Source: Porphyromonadaceae bacterium UBA7048
GTDB taxonomy: Bacteria > Bacteroidota > Bacteroidia > Bacteroidales > Muribaculaceae
Length of the DNA: 55,761 bases
NCBI GenBank assembly: GCA_002493945.1
Contig: DLAL01000048.1
Span: 8,291 to 64,051, forward strand
Direction of reading: 5' to 3'
The notes under the pieces were generated by a model. That model made no database searches and was not told the origin of the DNA. It saw only the letters and a list, made by a program, of their open reading frames with translations. Position numbers and translations under genes: made by a program. Shown here in pieces: positions 20,849 through 29,805 of this stretch (its first letter is position 1; each line of letters begins with the position of its first letter).

Positions 20849-22600
20849 TTACTTCCAGAGTGCGTTCTGGGTCAGGTTGCCGTGGCTGAGGGTGATTTCG
20901 TCGGTGGGGATGGGGTAGAGGTACTGACGGGCCTCGAAGACGCGGTTGTTGCCCGGAGTTGCCTGTACGTAGTCACCTACGAGGCTGGTGAAGGCAGTTG
21001 CAGTACCGTTCTTCACGTTGGCGCCCAGACGGATGTTGGGATACTTGTTGGTGTCCATCTTCTCGAGCTGGTGCCAGCGGATGAGGTCCCAGTAGCGGAA
21101 GTCTGCGTCGAACATGAGCTCGCAGCGGCGGCAGCGGCGCACTTCCCAGATGAGGCTCGACACGCCCATGTTGTTGGCCGGGTCGTTGATGGCCGTCAGA
21201 GATGCCACTGTCTGATTGGGAAGACCTGCGCGTGCATAGAGCTTGTTGATCGAGGCGTTCAGGTCGGCGTCGGTGAGAGTGCCGAGTTCGGCCTTGGCTT
21301 CAGCGTAGATACAGTAGATGTACGAGAGCCAGTAGACTGGAGCCCAGGTGTAGTTGCTCTGCAGACGGTAGTCCAGAGGAATGTCCGTGTTGTCGAACTT
21401 GCGGGTGAGGTAGCCGGTGGACGAGGAGAGGTTGTCCGAGCCTGCGCGCGACCATACCATGCCGGTGCCGGGAGCGTCGGCTGTAGGAGCTGTGCCGTAG
21501 CAGACAACGGTGTCGATGGTCTGAGCCAGGCGGCCGTCGCGCTGTGCGAGGACGTCGGCGAGGTAGAGAATCTTGTCGTCGGTGCCGGCGGCGATGCCGT
21601 CCTTGATGACGGGAGCGTCATCCTTGACACATGTGGTCGAAGCCAGAGGCTTGCCGTCCTTGAAGAGATAGCTGTCGAAAGCGTCCTTGCTCATGCCGGC
21701 GATCTGGGTCGAGCGCACGGTGTAGCGAATCTGGTCGTGTGTGAGGGTCGCTTCCTTGTAAGCCTTGCAGAAGATCATTTCAGGATTGTTCTGGAGCGAT
21801 ACGGAGTTGTAGTTGCCGATGTAGGAGTCGTTCAGCGAGTAGCCTTTGCCCATGAGCTCGTTGGCTGCTGCCGCTGCATACTCCAGATAGGTCTTGGCGC
21901 GTGCGGGGTCGGCTGCCTTGTAGTTCTCGGCCTGTGTGCGGTACTTGCAGTAGGTGCCTTCGTAGAGGGCTATTTCGGCAAGCATTGCCAGAGCCTGGTC
22001 GCTGCTCCATGTGGTCTTGGAGCCGGAGCCGATGTTCTCGGATGCGAACTTGAGGTCCTCGTAGACCTTGTCCATCACCAGGTCGCGGTCCATGCGGGGC
22101 TGCTCGAGTTCGGCGGTCTCTGCCGGGTCAAGCACGTGGGCTACGTAGGGCACGTCGCCATAGGCGCGTACCAGGCGGTAGTACTGCTGGGCGCGAATCA
22201 TGCGGGCGATGCCGGCGAAGCGGTTCTTCTTCGAGTCTACCAGGGCGGTGCTGTTCACGTTGTCGATGATGTAGCAGCACTGGCGGATGACTTTCCAGCG
22301 GTCGTTCCACGAGCTGGCTTTCGCCGGGATGTTCACGTTGTGCCAGTTTACGAAGCCGCCGCCTGTGCCCGAGCCGTTGTTGTCGCTTCCGGTGGCGAAG
22401 TAGAAGCTGCTCATGTCATAGCCTCCGAACTGCAGGTAGAGGTTGTCGCACTGCTTCTGCACGTTGGCCTCGTTCTCCCAGTAGGAGGGGTTGTTGGTCT
22501 GCTGGTCGAGGGGATAACGGTTGTCGTTCAGGAAGTCGTCGCACGAAGTCATTCCCAGAGCGGCCGCTACCATAGCAGACAGTATAATTGACTTTTTCAT
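20849..22600 (-). CDS. SusD-like surface nutrient-binding lipoprotein 2
   Basis: A 583-residue SusD-family lipoprotein with lipobox MTSC (Cys20) followed by DDFLNDN, the acidic surface-export motif. It is expected to sit on the cell surface as the lid of SusC2. The family pattern WEVRRCRRCELMFDADFRYW is present near the C-terminus. It lies 22 bases after susC2 on the same strand. The overall match to susD1 is clear but moderate, much lower than that between the first 150 residues of the two SusC proteins. Confidence 0.95.
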   Translation of the reverse strand: MKKSIILSAMVAAALGMTSCDDFLNDNRYPLDQQTNNPSYWENEANVQKQCDNLYLQFGGYDMSSFYFATGSDNNGSGTGGGFVNWHNVNIPAKASSWNDRWKVIRQCCYIIDNVNSTALVDSKKNRFAGIARMIRAQQYYRLVRAYGDVPYVAHVLDPAETAELEQPRMDRDLVMDKVYEDLKFASENIGSGSKTTWSSDQALAMLAEIALYEGTYCKYRTQAENYKAADPARAKTYLEYAAAAANELMGKGYSLNDSYIGNYNSVSLQNNPEMIFCKAYKEATLTHDQIRYTVRSTQIAGMSKDAFDSYLFKDGKPLASTTCVKDDAPVIKDGIAAGTDDKILYLADVLAQRDGRLAQTIDTVVCYGTAPTADAPGTGMVWSRAGSDNLSSSTGYLTRKFDNTDIPLDYRLQSNYTWAPVYWLSYIYCIYAEAKAELGTLTDADLNASINKLYARAGLPNQTVASLTAINDPANNMGVSSLIWEVRRCRRCELMFDADFRYWDLIRWHQLEKMDTNKYPNIRLGANVKNGTATAFTSLVGDYVQATPGNNRVFEARQYLYPIPTDEITLSHGNLTQNALWK

Positions 22601-22622
22601 TTGTTTGCTGAGTTTTTAAGGA

Positions 22623-25600
22623 TTAGAGCGTGAGCTGGATACCGAAGGAGTAGGTACGCTGTATCGGGTTGGTACGGCCGATGGTGTTGGCGCCCGACCA
22701 TTCGGTGGTTACGATTTCAGGATCGAAGCTGGTGTTGGCGCGGTGCAGGAAGAAGAGGTTCTCGCCGCTGAAGTAGATGCGTGCGCGCTGGATGAATGCC
22801 TTCTTGGTGATATCCGCCGGCAGGGTGTAGCCCACGGTGATGTTCTTCACGCGGAGGTAGCTCATGTCCTGGAGATAACGCGACTGGGGAATGTAGTTGT
22901 TCTGGCCGGGGAGCGAGAGGCCGGGCACGTTGTTGTTGGCGTAGCAGCCGGGATACAGACGCGGATAGGTGTTGTTCTGATCCACAACGTAGTCGATGAT
23001 GTTCCAGTCGTTGTCGTAGATGACGCTGTTGTGCGATTCGAAGCCGTCATAGTAGATATCGTTGGCAGACTGGGTGAAGGGCACTACCATTGACGATACC
23101 GTCCACATGTCGCGCTTGCCTACGCCCTGGCAGAAGATGTCGAGGTCGATGCCTTTCCATGCGCCGCCGATGTGGAAGCCGTATTCGTAGCGGGGGAGGT
23201 TGTTACCGATTTTCACGATATCGCCGCAGTCTTCGGCAGTACCTGCGCCGCCGTCGATCTTGCCGTCGCCGTTAACGTCGACGTACTTCACGTCGCCGGG
23301 GCCGTAGTGGAAGTTGCCCTGTTCGAGTCCGTGCTGGTCGGCGATGCCTTCCTTGAAGATGAACTGGCCCTTCTCGTTCTTCATGAACGAGCCGTCGGCG
23401 TTGGTCATGAAGTCGTCCTTGGTGAAGTAGCGGTCAGTCTTGAAGCCGTAGATGGCTCCGTACTCTGCGCCGGTGTAGTTGCCCGAGAGCGAGTTGGTCT
23501 CGTTGGTCCACTTGGTGATCTTTGTGGTGGCGTCGCTTATGTTGAAGCTGGCGTATACGTCGAAGTCACCGAAGCTGTCGTTCCAGCCGAGGCTGAGTTC
23601 CCAGCCGCGGGTGCGGAGCGAACCCTGGTTGCCGTAAGGAGCCGATGCGCCGAGGGTAGCCGGGAGGGTCACGCCGGGAGCGAGCATGTCCTTGGTGTCG
23701 CGCTGGAACCAGTCGAAGCTACCGTTGATGGCGTTGTCCAGGAAGCCGAAGTCGATGCCGACGTCGGTGGTGCGGATGCGTTCCCAGGTCAGCGAGGAGG
23801 ATACGAGGGTAGGCATCGAGGCTGCGCTCATGAGGACGCCGGTCGAGGTGTTCAGGTAGTCGATGTTCTTTACGCCGATGGTCGAGATGAAGCGGTTGTT
23901 GCCCACGGCCTCGTTGCCGATTTCGCCGAACGATGCGCGGATCTTACCGTTGCTCCACCACTTGCGCAGAGGCTCGAAGTATGCTTCTTCGGAGAAGCGG
24001 TAGCCTACCGAACCCGACGAGAAGAATGCCCACTGGTCCTGTTCGGGGAACTTGGACGAACCGTCGTAGCGGCCGTTGAACTCGAGGAGGTAGATGCCCT
24101 TGTAGTCGTAGTTGAAGCGGCCGAAGAAGCCTGCCGTTGCCCAGTGGTTGTCTTCGTTCAGAGGAGCCACGAGGTCGCCTTCGTAGAGGTTGAGGGCGGG
24201 GAGGTTGAAGTCAAGAGGCTGCTTGGTGCGGGCCTGGAACCAGCCGTAGCGGTTCTGCTCCACGTTCGAGCCGAGCATCAGCTTGAAGTTGTGGTCGTTG
24301 GCTACGGTGAGGTCATACTGGCCGTAGACGTTCATGGTCCAGCGTGTGCCGCGGCCGCTGTTCTTGGTCGAAGTGGTCGAGGCGGGGTTCACGCAGTAGG
24401 TGGGCACCGACAGGTTGCGGCCCCAGCTCGGCCATGAGATAGCCGGCAGGTAAGCGTAGTCGCTGTTGGTGGTGTAGATGGCGTAGGTGAAGTCGGCGTT
24501 CAGCGAGAGGCCCTTGATGATCTGGGCGCGTGCCCATGCCTGCATGCGGGTGTAGGTCTTTGTGACGGGAGTCGGGGCGGCCTGCTTCAGATATGCGATC
24601 TGGTTCTGGAAGTCAACGGGCACACCGTCGGCGTCGGCACGCCAGCCCAGCATCTGATAGAATCCGGGGAAGCGCCAGATGGTACCGTAGGTGTTCGAGC
24701 CCCAGTTGGGCGTCACGATGTCGCGCTGTGAGTAGCTGAAGCGTGCGCCTGCCTGCAGCCAGCTTGTCAGGTCGAGGGTGAGGTCGGCCTTGGCGTTGTA
24801 GCGTGTGGCTTGGTCGGGGTTGAAGTTCACAAGGCTCTGACGCTTGGCGTAGCCGAATGCCAGGTTGAATGTGGCGCGGCCCGTGGTGCCGTTGATGCTG
24901 ACGTTGTGCTGGTTGCTCGGAGCGGCGTTGTTCATGAATATCTTGTTGATATCATAGTCGCCGTAGGGGAGGAAGTTGCGTCCGTTCTCGTCCACGTAGT
25001 AGTCGCCGACGTTGTTTTCGTCAACGTAGGGACGAGCTTCGCGGTATTCGGTGATTTTGCCGCTGTTCTGCTCGTACCACTTGCGTGCGTAGGGCAGGAT
25101 GTCGGTGTAATACATGCCGAAGAATTCGCCCTGATCCTTGCCGAGCATCTTAGATGCTTCGATCATGGCTTCGAGCGAGTTGACGCTGTTGTGGATTTCG
25201 GGAAGCACAGTTGCCTGGCTCCAGCCGAAGTTATTCGAGTATTTCACCTGGATGCGGTCAGTCTTCTCGCCGCTCTTGGTGGTGATGAGGAGGACGCCGA
25301 ATGCGGCGCGGCTACCGTAGATTGCTGACGACGAAGCGTCCTTCAGCACGGAGATTTCCTTGATTTCCTCGGGGTTGAGGTATGAGATGTCGTCCATGGC
25401 AACACCGTCCACCACGTAGAGAGGATTGGAGGTGGCGCTGTTCGAGAGTGTGCCTGTACCGCGGATCTTGATGACGGGGGTGCCGTCGATGTTACCGGTG
25501 TTGTTGAGGATGGTAAGGCCGGGGACTGCGCCCTGGAGGGCCTTCATGACGTCCTGCTGGGGACGGCTTTCCATGGTGCGGGCCACGTCGACAGTGGCGA

Positions 25601-25994
25601 CGGCGCCCGTGAGGTTAGCGCGCTTCTGCGAGCCGTAGCCGATGGCCACGAGTTCGTTGAGCATCTCGGTAGTGGGCTGCAGATAGACTGTCATGCCGTC
25701 GGCTGCCTTGACCTGCATGGTCTGATAGCCGACGTACGACACTTCAAGCAGGGCGCCTTTGGGCACGCGGATCTTGAAGTTACCGAATGCGTCGGTGGCG
25801 ACTGCGTTGGTGCGGACGCCTTTCTGTGCTACTGAAGCACCGATTACCGGTTCGTTGTTTTCATCTAATACGGAGCCCTGGATGATGGCACTCGCTTGGC
25901 TTTGCTGAGGCACCGGATCGCCATAGACGGGGAGGCTTCCGAAAGAAGCACCACCGGCCAGCAGGAGCAAAGTCAGATACAGATGTTTTCTCAT
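22623..25994 (-). CDS. SusC-like TonB-dependent outer-membrane transporter 2
   Basis: A 1123-residue SusC/RagA-family transporter with signal peptide, carboxypeptidase-D-regulatory-like domain, plug (NELVAIGYGSQKRANLTGAV) and barrel ending FGIQLTL. The frame is open for 44 codons upstream. The ATG at 25994 is chosen because it begins the signal peptide MRKHLYLTLLLLAGGASFGS and because the leader and promoter occupy the upstream part. The first 150 residues are nearly the same as in SusC1, while the barrel has diverged. It is in an operon with susD2. No adjacent enzyme or regulator indicates the substrate. Confidence 0.95.
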   Translation of the reverse strand: MRKHLYLTLLLLAGGASFGSLPVYGDPVPQQSQASAIIQGSVLDENNEPVIGASVAQKGVRTNAVATDAFGNFKIRVPKGALLEVSYVGYQTMQVKAADGMTVYLQPTTEMLNELVAIGYGSQKRANLTGAVATVDVARTMESRPQQDVMKALQGAVPGLTILNNTGNIDGTPVIKIRGTGTLSNSATSNPLYVVDGVAMDDISYLNPEEIKEISVLKDASSSAIYGSRAAFGVLLITTKSGEKTDRIQVKYSNNFGWSQATVLPEIHNSVNSLEAMIEASKMLGKDQGEFFGMYYTDILPYARKWYEQNSGKITEYREARPYVDENNVGDYYVDENGRNFLPYGDYDINKIFMNNAAPSNQHNVSINGTTGRATFNLAFGYAKRQSLVNFNPDQATRYNAKADLTLDLTSWLQAGARFSYSQRDIVTPNWGSNTYGTIWRFPGFYQMLGWRADADGVPVDFQNQIAYLKQAAPTPVTKTYTRMQAWARAQIIKGLSLNADFTYAIYTTNSDYAYLPAISWPSWGRNLSVPTYCVNPASTTSTKNSGRGTRWTMNVYGQYDLTVANDHNFKLMLGSNVEQNRYGWFQARTKQPLDFNLPALNLYEGDLVAPLNEDNHWATAGFFGRFNYDYKGIYLLEFNGRYDGSSKFPEQDQWAFFSSGSVGYRFSEEAYFEPLRKWWSNGKIRASFGEIGNEAVGNNRFISTIGVKNIDYLNTSTGVLMSAASMPTLVSSSLTWERIRTTDVGIDFGFLDNAINGSFDWFQRDTKDMLAPGVTLPATLGASAPYGNQGSLRTRGWELSLGWNDSFGDFDVYASFNISDATTKITKWTNETNSLSGNYTGAEYGAIYGFKTDRYFTKDDFMTNADGSFMKNEKGQFIFKEGIADQHGLEQGNFHYGPGDVKYVDVNGDGKIDGGAGTAEDCGDIVKIGNNLPRYEYGFHIGGAWKGIDLDIFCQGVGKRDMWTVSSMVVPFTQSANDIYYDGFESHNSVIYDNDWNIIDYVVDQNNTYPRLYPGCYANNNVPGLSLPGQNNYIPQSRYLQDMSYLRVKNITVGYTLPADITKKAFIQRARIYFSGENLFFLHRANTSFDPEIVTTEWSGANTIGRTNPIQRTYSFGIQLTL

Positions 25995-26013
25995 AAGACA
26001 ATGGTTAAATGAG

Positions 26014-26036
26014 TCCGAACCGGTTTCTGGCTTACA
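26014..26036 (-). promoter_or_regulatory. leader element shared with susC1
   Basis: On the minus strand, the segment from TGTAAGCC to GGTTCGGA, about 20 bases before the susC2 ATG, matches 17 of 23 bases of 8272-8294. It may be a common translation-control element. Confidence 0.4.
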
Positions 26037-26091
26037 AATTGAAGTCGACCTATTTCGGTATAAGAGTAATTTAGGTTTTTCAAGCAAATGG

Positions 26092-26111
26092 GCATCTCCG
26101 ATGGAAGATGC
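26092..26111 (-). promoter_or_regulatory. leader hairpin at the 5' end of the susC2 transcript
   Basis: On the minus strand, GCATCT(T)CC pairs with GGAGATGC around ATC, an 8-bp stem with one bulge. It starts a few bases after the predicted transcription start, like the susC1 hairpin, and shares CCATC. Confidence 0.5.
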
Positions 26112-26123
26112 ACGATTCGTTGG

Positions 26124-26154
26124 CAAATTTAGTTAAAAACTTTGACACACCAAA
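26124..26154 (-). promoter_or_regulatory. promoter of susC2/susD2
   Basis: On the minus strand: TTTG (complement of 26151-26154), a 19-base spacer and TAAATTTG (complement of 26124-26131). The start is expected near 26117, giving a leader of about 123 bases, the same as for susC1. Confidence 0.75.
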
Positions 26155-26443
26155 TGCCCGCGCAATATTTTTAAACATTTAATAGTGAAAATAAACTAAA
26201 ATATGGATTGAAAAGTTAATTATGGCCGTTGGGATAAGTGTACGTTTTACACCCTTGAACATGTGTAAATCGGCTGAAATTAAGCTAATTATCACAAGGA
26301 CAGTGTGATGGGTCAATTCTTCTTCAAAATTCTTCTCTTTGTCCATTCCTTCAAAAATATTTCATAAAAATTTTATAAAAACGACCCTCCTGTACGGCGT
26401 GCTTTAAGTTAAATATTTTCACACTTACAGCTCCTGACCGCCA
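26155..26443. other. AT-rich divergent intergenic region
   Basis: No gene is visible. An inverted repeat TTTACAC/GTGTAAA (26246-26252 and 26263-26269) lies about 100 bases upstream of the susC2 promoter and is a candidate regulator site. Runs of A and T (26340-26390) separate it from the rsmF promoter. Confidence 0.4.
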
Positions 26444-26475
26444 CTTGCGTATATGACATATTAATTGTACCTTTG
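26444..26475 (+). promoter_or_regulatory. promoter abutting the rsmF-like start codon
   Basis: CTTG (26444-26447), a 20-base spacer and TACCTTTG (26468-26475). Only four bases separate the -7 box from the ATG at 26480, so the transcript would be leaderless or nearly so. Confidence 0.6.
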
Positions 26476-26479
26476 CTGT

Positions 26480-27892
26480 ATGAATCCGAACTTGCCTCAC
26501 GACTTTGTGGATATGATTTCAGGCTACGGACCGGACTATGCCGGGCCGCTGCTGCGCGCGCTTGACGAAGCACCGTCGGTCAGCGTCCGTGCAAACGCTC
26601 TCAAGGGGGCGTCGCCACTGGCCGGGGCCGACCTTGTGGCATGGTGTCCGCAGGGATTCTATCTGCCTGAGCGTCCGCTCTTTGCCGCTGATCCTGCGTG
26701 GCATCAGGGCCTATATTACGTGCAGGACGCTTCGTCGATGATCTACGGCCGTGCCGTGGCCGAAGTGGCTGCACGCTATTTCGACGGCGTCGGGTCTCTG
26801 CGCTATCTCGACGCCTGTGCCGCTCCCGGCGGCAAGAGCATAGCGGCTGTCGAGGCCCTTCCGCCCGATGCCATAGTGGTGTCGAACGAGCTCGACCGTC
26901 ACCGTGCAAATATCCTGCTGGAGAATATCGTCAAGGAAGGCGCTCCGGCCTCGGTGGTATGCCGCGGCGACGCCGGACGTCTCGGCAAGCTCCGCGAGGC
27001 TTTCGACATCATAGCTGTAGACGCTCCGTGCTCGGGCGAAGGGATGATGCGCAAGGAGCCAGAAGCCGTACGCCAGTGGTCGCGCGGACTCATCGCCGAC
27101 TGCGCGCGCATCCAGCAGGACATCCTCGGGCAGCTGTGGCGCGCCCTGCGCCCCGGAGGCGTGCTGATATACAGCACATGCACGTTCAACCGCAGCGAGA
27201 ACGAGGAGAACGCCGCTTTCATCGCCTCCACGCTCGGCGGCGAGAGCATAGACCTCGGGCTGCTCGCCTTCGACGGCGTGTGGCCCGGCATCGACACCGG
27301 CCTCCACTGCTACCGCCTCGCGCCCGGCCATGTCCGCGGCGAGGGGCTGTTCATAGCCGCGTTCCGCAAGCCGGGCGAGGCGTCGCGCAAGGCCGCCGGC
27401 CCGCGGGTCAAGTCCAGGCCCCTCTCTGACTTCTGCCGCTCGCATATAGCCGACGCCGGCAGCTACGTCGAAGTGACCGGGCCTCAGGGTGCCGTCGAAC
27501 TGCGTCCGCGCCGCCACGAGGCCTTCATCGCCGAAGTCGCCTCGGCGACACAGCTCCTGCGCGGCGGCCTGACTGCCGGCACGGTCAAAGGCCGCGACAT
27601 GATACCGTCGCACGACCTCGCTCTGTCGTCGGCCCTTTTGGCCGACAGCTTTCCGCACCTCGACCTCGACTATGCCGGAGCTATGGCATATCTCCGCGGC
27701 GAGAGTCTGGCCGATGTGCCTGACGGACTGCCCCGCGGCTTCGTCCTGGCCCGTTACGGCGGACGTCCCCTCGGATTCCTCAAGAATCTCGGCCGACGCG
27801 CCAACAACCTTTATCCCGACAGCATGCGCCTGAGGCTCGACCCGCGCAACCTCCCGGCAAGTGCTCCCCAATCACTGATCTCACTGCAATGA
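26480..27892 (+). CDS. RsmF-like rRNA cytosine-C5 methyltransferase (NOL1/NOP2/Sun family)
   Basis: A 470-residue S-adenosylmethionine-dependent RNA m5C methyltransferase, close in length to RsmF (YebU), which methylates C1407 of 16S rRNA. The SAM-binding motif is YLDACAAPGGKSIAAVE. Cys184 in VDAPCSGEGMM and Cys234 in STCTFNRSENE are the release and nucleophile cysteines. A C-terminal PUA-like part follows (LPRGFVLARYGGRPLGFLKN). The frame can be extended five codons to a TTG, but that codon precedes the -7 box. NLPHDFVDMISG at the ATG matches the family start. It overlaps the ABC gene by four bases. Confidence 0.92.
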   Translation: MNPNLPHDFVDMISGYGPDYAGPLLRALDEAPSVSVRANALKGASPLAGADLVAWCPQGFYLPERPLFAADPAWHQGLYYVQDASSMIYGRAVAEVAARYFDGVGSLRYLDACAAPGGKSIAAVEALPPDAIVVSNELDRHRANILLENIVKEGAPASVVCRGDAGRLGKLREAFDIIAVDAPCSGEGMMRKEPEAVRQWSRGLIADCARIQQDILGQLWRALRPGGVLIYSTCTFNRSENEENAAFIASTLGGESIDLGLLAFDGVWPGIDTGLHCYRLAPGHVRGEGLFIAAFRKPGEASRKAAGPRVKSRPLSDFCRSHIADAGSYVEVTGPQGAVELRPRRHEAFIAEVASATQLLRGGLTAGTVKGRDMIPSHDLALSSALLADSFPHLDLDYAGAMAYLRGESLADVPDGLPRGFVLARYGGRPLGFLKNLGRRANNLYPDSMRLRLDPRNLPASAPQSLISLQ

Positions 27893-29751
27893 AAGATTTC
27901 TTCGCCATACTGCGCCGCTTCGTATCGCCGTACAAGAAGTACCTGGCCCTCAACATACTCTTCAACCTCCTGACGGCCTTCCTGACGCTCTTCTCCTTCG
28001 CGCTGATTATCCCCATCCTTCAGATGCTCTTCAAGATCGACACCACGCACTACACGCTCATGCACGTAGGCGACGGGTCGCTCAAGGAAGTGGCGTTCAA
28101 CAATTTCTACTACTACACTCAGGAGCTGATAGCTACCTACGGGCCTATCGCTACTCTCGGCGCCCTCGCCGCGGCTCTGGTGGTGATGACGGGCTTCAAG
28201 ACCGGCACTGCCTATCTGAGCTCCTACTTCATCATCCCCATGCGCTCGGGCATCGTGCGCGACATCCGCAACTACGTCTATGACAAAATCACCGCTCTCC
28301 CCATCGGATTCTTCACCGTCGAGCGCAAGGGCGACGTCATGGCGCGCATGAGCGGCGACGTGGCCGAAATCGAGAACTCCATCATGGCCTCGCTCGACAT
28401 GATGTTCAAGAATCCTGTCATGATCATCGTCTGCCTGGGCATGATGATAGCCATATCGTGGCAGCTGACGCTCTTCGTGTTCATACTCCTGCCCCTGGCC
28501 GGCATCGTCATGGGCCGCGTGGGCAAGCGTCTGAAGCGGCAGTCGCTCGAAGGGCAGAACCAGTGGGGCGTGCTGATGTCCACCATCGAGGAGACCCTCG
28601 GCGGCCTCCGCATCATCAAGGCGTTCAATGCCGAGGACAAGATGCGCCGCCGCTTCCACGACGAGAATCAGGTGTTCTACCGTCTGTCGAACTCCGTGGC
28701 ACGCCGCCAGCAGCTCGCGCACCCTATGAGCGAATTTCTCGGCACGACGGCCATCGCCATCATCCTGTGGTTCGGCGGTGCGCTGATTCTCTCGGGCACG
28801 TCTAATCTCAATGCCGCCGACTTCATATATTATATGGTCATCTTCTACAGCATCATCAATCCTGCCAAGGACCTGTCCAAGGCCACGTACTCCATTCAGA
28901 AGGGCCTCGCCTCGATGGAGCGTGTCGACAAGATTCTGAATGCTGTCAATCCCATACAGAGCCCTGCCGAGCCCGAGGCGCTTCCGTCCGACGGCAAGCC
29001 CGTTGGCGTGGAGTTCGACGGCGTGACCTTCAGCTACGACGGTCAGGTCGATGTGCTCCATGACGTGAGTCTGCGCGTGGCTCCCGGCTCCACGGTGGCG
29101 CTGGTAGGCCAGTCAGGCTCGGGCAAGTCCACCATGGCCGACCTCATACCGCGCTTCTACGACCCTTCGGCCGGTGCCGTACGCGTGGGAGGCAAGGATG
29201 TGCGCAGCCTCAGCGTGGCGCAGCTCCGCTCGCTCATGGGCAATGTCAATCAGGAAGCCATCCTCTTCAACGACACCATATTCAACAATATAGCTTTCGG
29301 CGTCGAGGGCGCCACTCTCGAGCAGGTGCGTGCCGCCGCGCGCATAGCCAATGCCGACGAGTTCATCATGGCCACCGAGCAGGGTTACGACACCCCTATC
29401 GGCGACCGTGGATGCCGTCTGTCGGGCGGACAGCGCCAGCGCATATCCATAGCACGCGCCGTGCTGAAGAATCCCGCCATCCTCATCCTCGACGAGGCCA
29501 CCTCGGCGCTCGACAGCGAGAGCGAGACCCTCGTCCAGCAGGCCCTCGACAGGCTCATGGACGGCCGCACCACCATCGTCATAGCCCACCGCCTCAGCAC
29601 CATACGCCGTGCCGACCTTATCTGCGTGATGCACGAGGGACGCATAGTCGAGTCTGGAACGCATGACGAGCTTCTCGCGCCCGCAGCCGCCGGATACTAC
29701 CGCCGCCTCGTCGAGATGCAGTCACTGCAGAGTGAAAGCGACAACCGATAG
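27889..29751 (+). CDS. MsbA-like ABC exporter (permease-ATPase fusion)
   Basis: A 620-residue half-transporter with a six-helix exporter domain (about residues 1-330) fused to an ATPase. Walker A is GQSGSGKST, the signature is LSGGQRQR and Walker B is ILILDEATSALD. The family includes lipid A flippase MsbA and drug exporters; Bacteroidales carry several paralogues, so lipid flipping is likely but not proven. The first ATG overlaps the methyltransferase stop (ATGA). The DXS-like gene follows after 54 bases, and the three probably form one operon. Confidence 0.92.
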   Translation: MKDFFAILRRFVSPYKKYLALNILFNLLTAFLTLFSFALIIPILQMLFKIDTTHYTLMHVGDGSLKEVAFNNFYYYTQELIATYGPIATLGALAAALVVMTGFKTGTAYLSSYFIIPMRSGIVRDIRNYVYDKITALPIGFFTVERKGDVMARMSGDVAEIENSIMASLDMMFKNPVMIIVCLGMMIAISWQLTLFVFILLPLAGIVMGRVGKRLKRQSLEGQNQWGVLMSTIEETLGGLRIIKAFNAEDKMRRRFHDENQVFYRLSNSVARRQQLAHPMSEFLGTTAIAIILWFGGALILSGTSNLNAADFIYYMVIFYSIINPAKDLSKATYSIQKGLASMERVDKILNAVNPIQSPAEPEALPSDGKPVGVEFDGVTFSYDGQVDVLHDVSLRVAPGSTVALVGQSGSGKSTMADLIPRFYDPSAGAVRVGGKDVRSLSVAQLRSLMGNVNQEAILFNDTIFNNIAFGVEGATLEQVRAAARIANADEFIMATEQGYDTPIGDRGCRLSGGQRQRISIARAVLKNPAILILDEATSALDSESETLVQQALDRLMDGRTTIVIAHRLSTIRRADLICVMHEGRIVESGTHDELLAPAAAGYYRRLVEMQSLQSESDNR

Positions 29752-29805
29752 CGCCCGAAAACGCCCGAAAACGTTTATACCTATGATTGCATAACTGAAC
29801 TTAAA

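Noticed and set aside
20786..22591. A 601-codon plus-strand frame opposite susD2
   Set aside because: susD2 has a lipobox and family motifs; the opposite frame has none.
26465..26479. An upstream TTG start for the rsmF-like gene
   Set aside because: The TTG precedes the -7 promoter box, so it would not be on the transcript from that promoter; the ATG at 26480 fits the family N-terminus.
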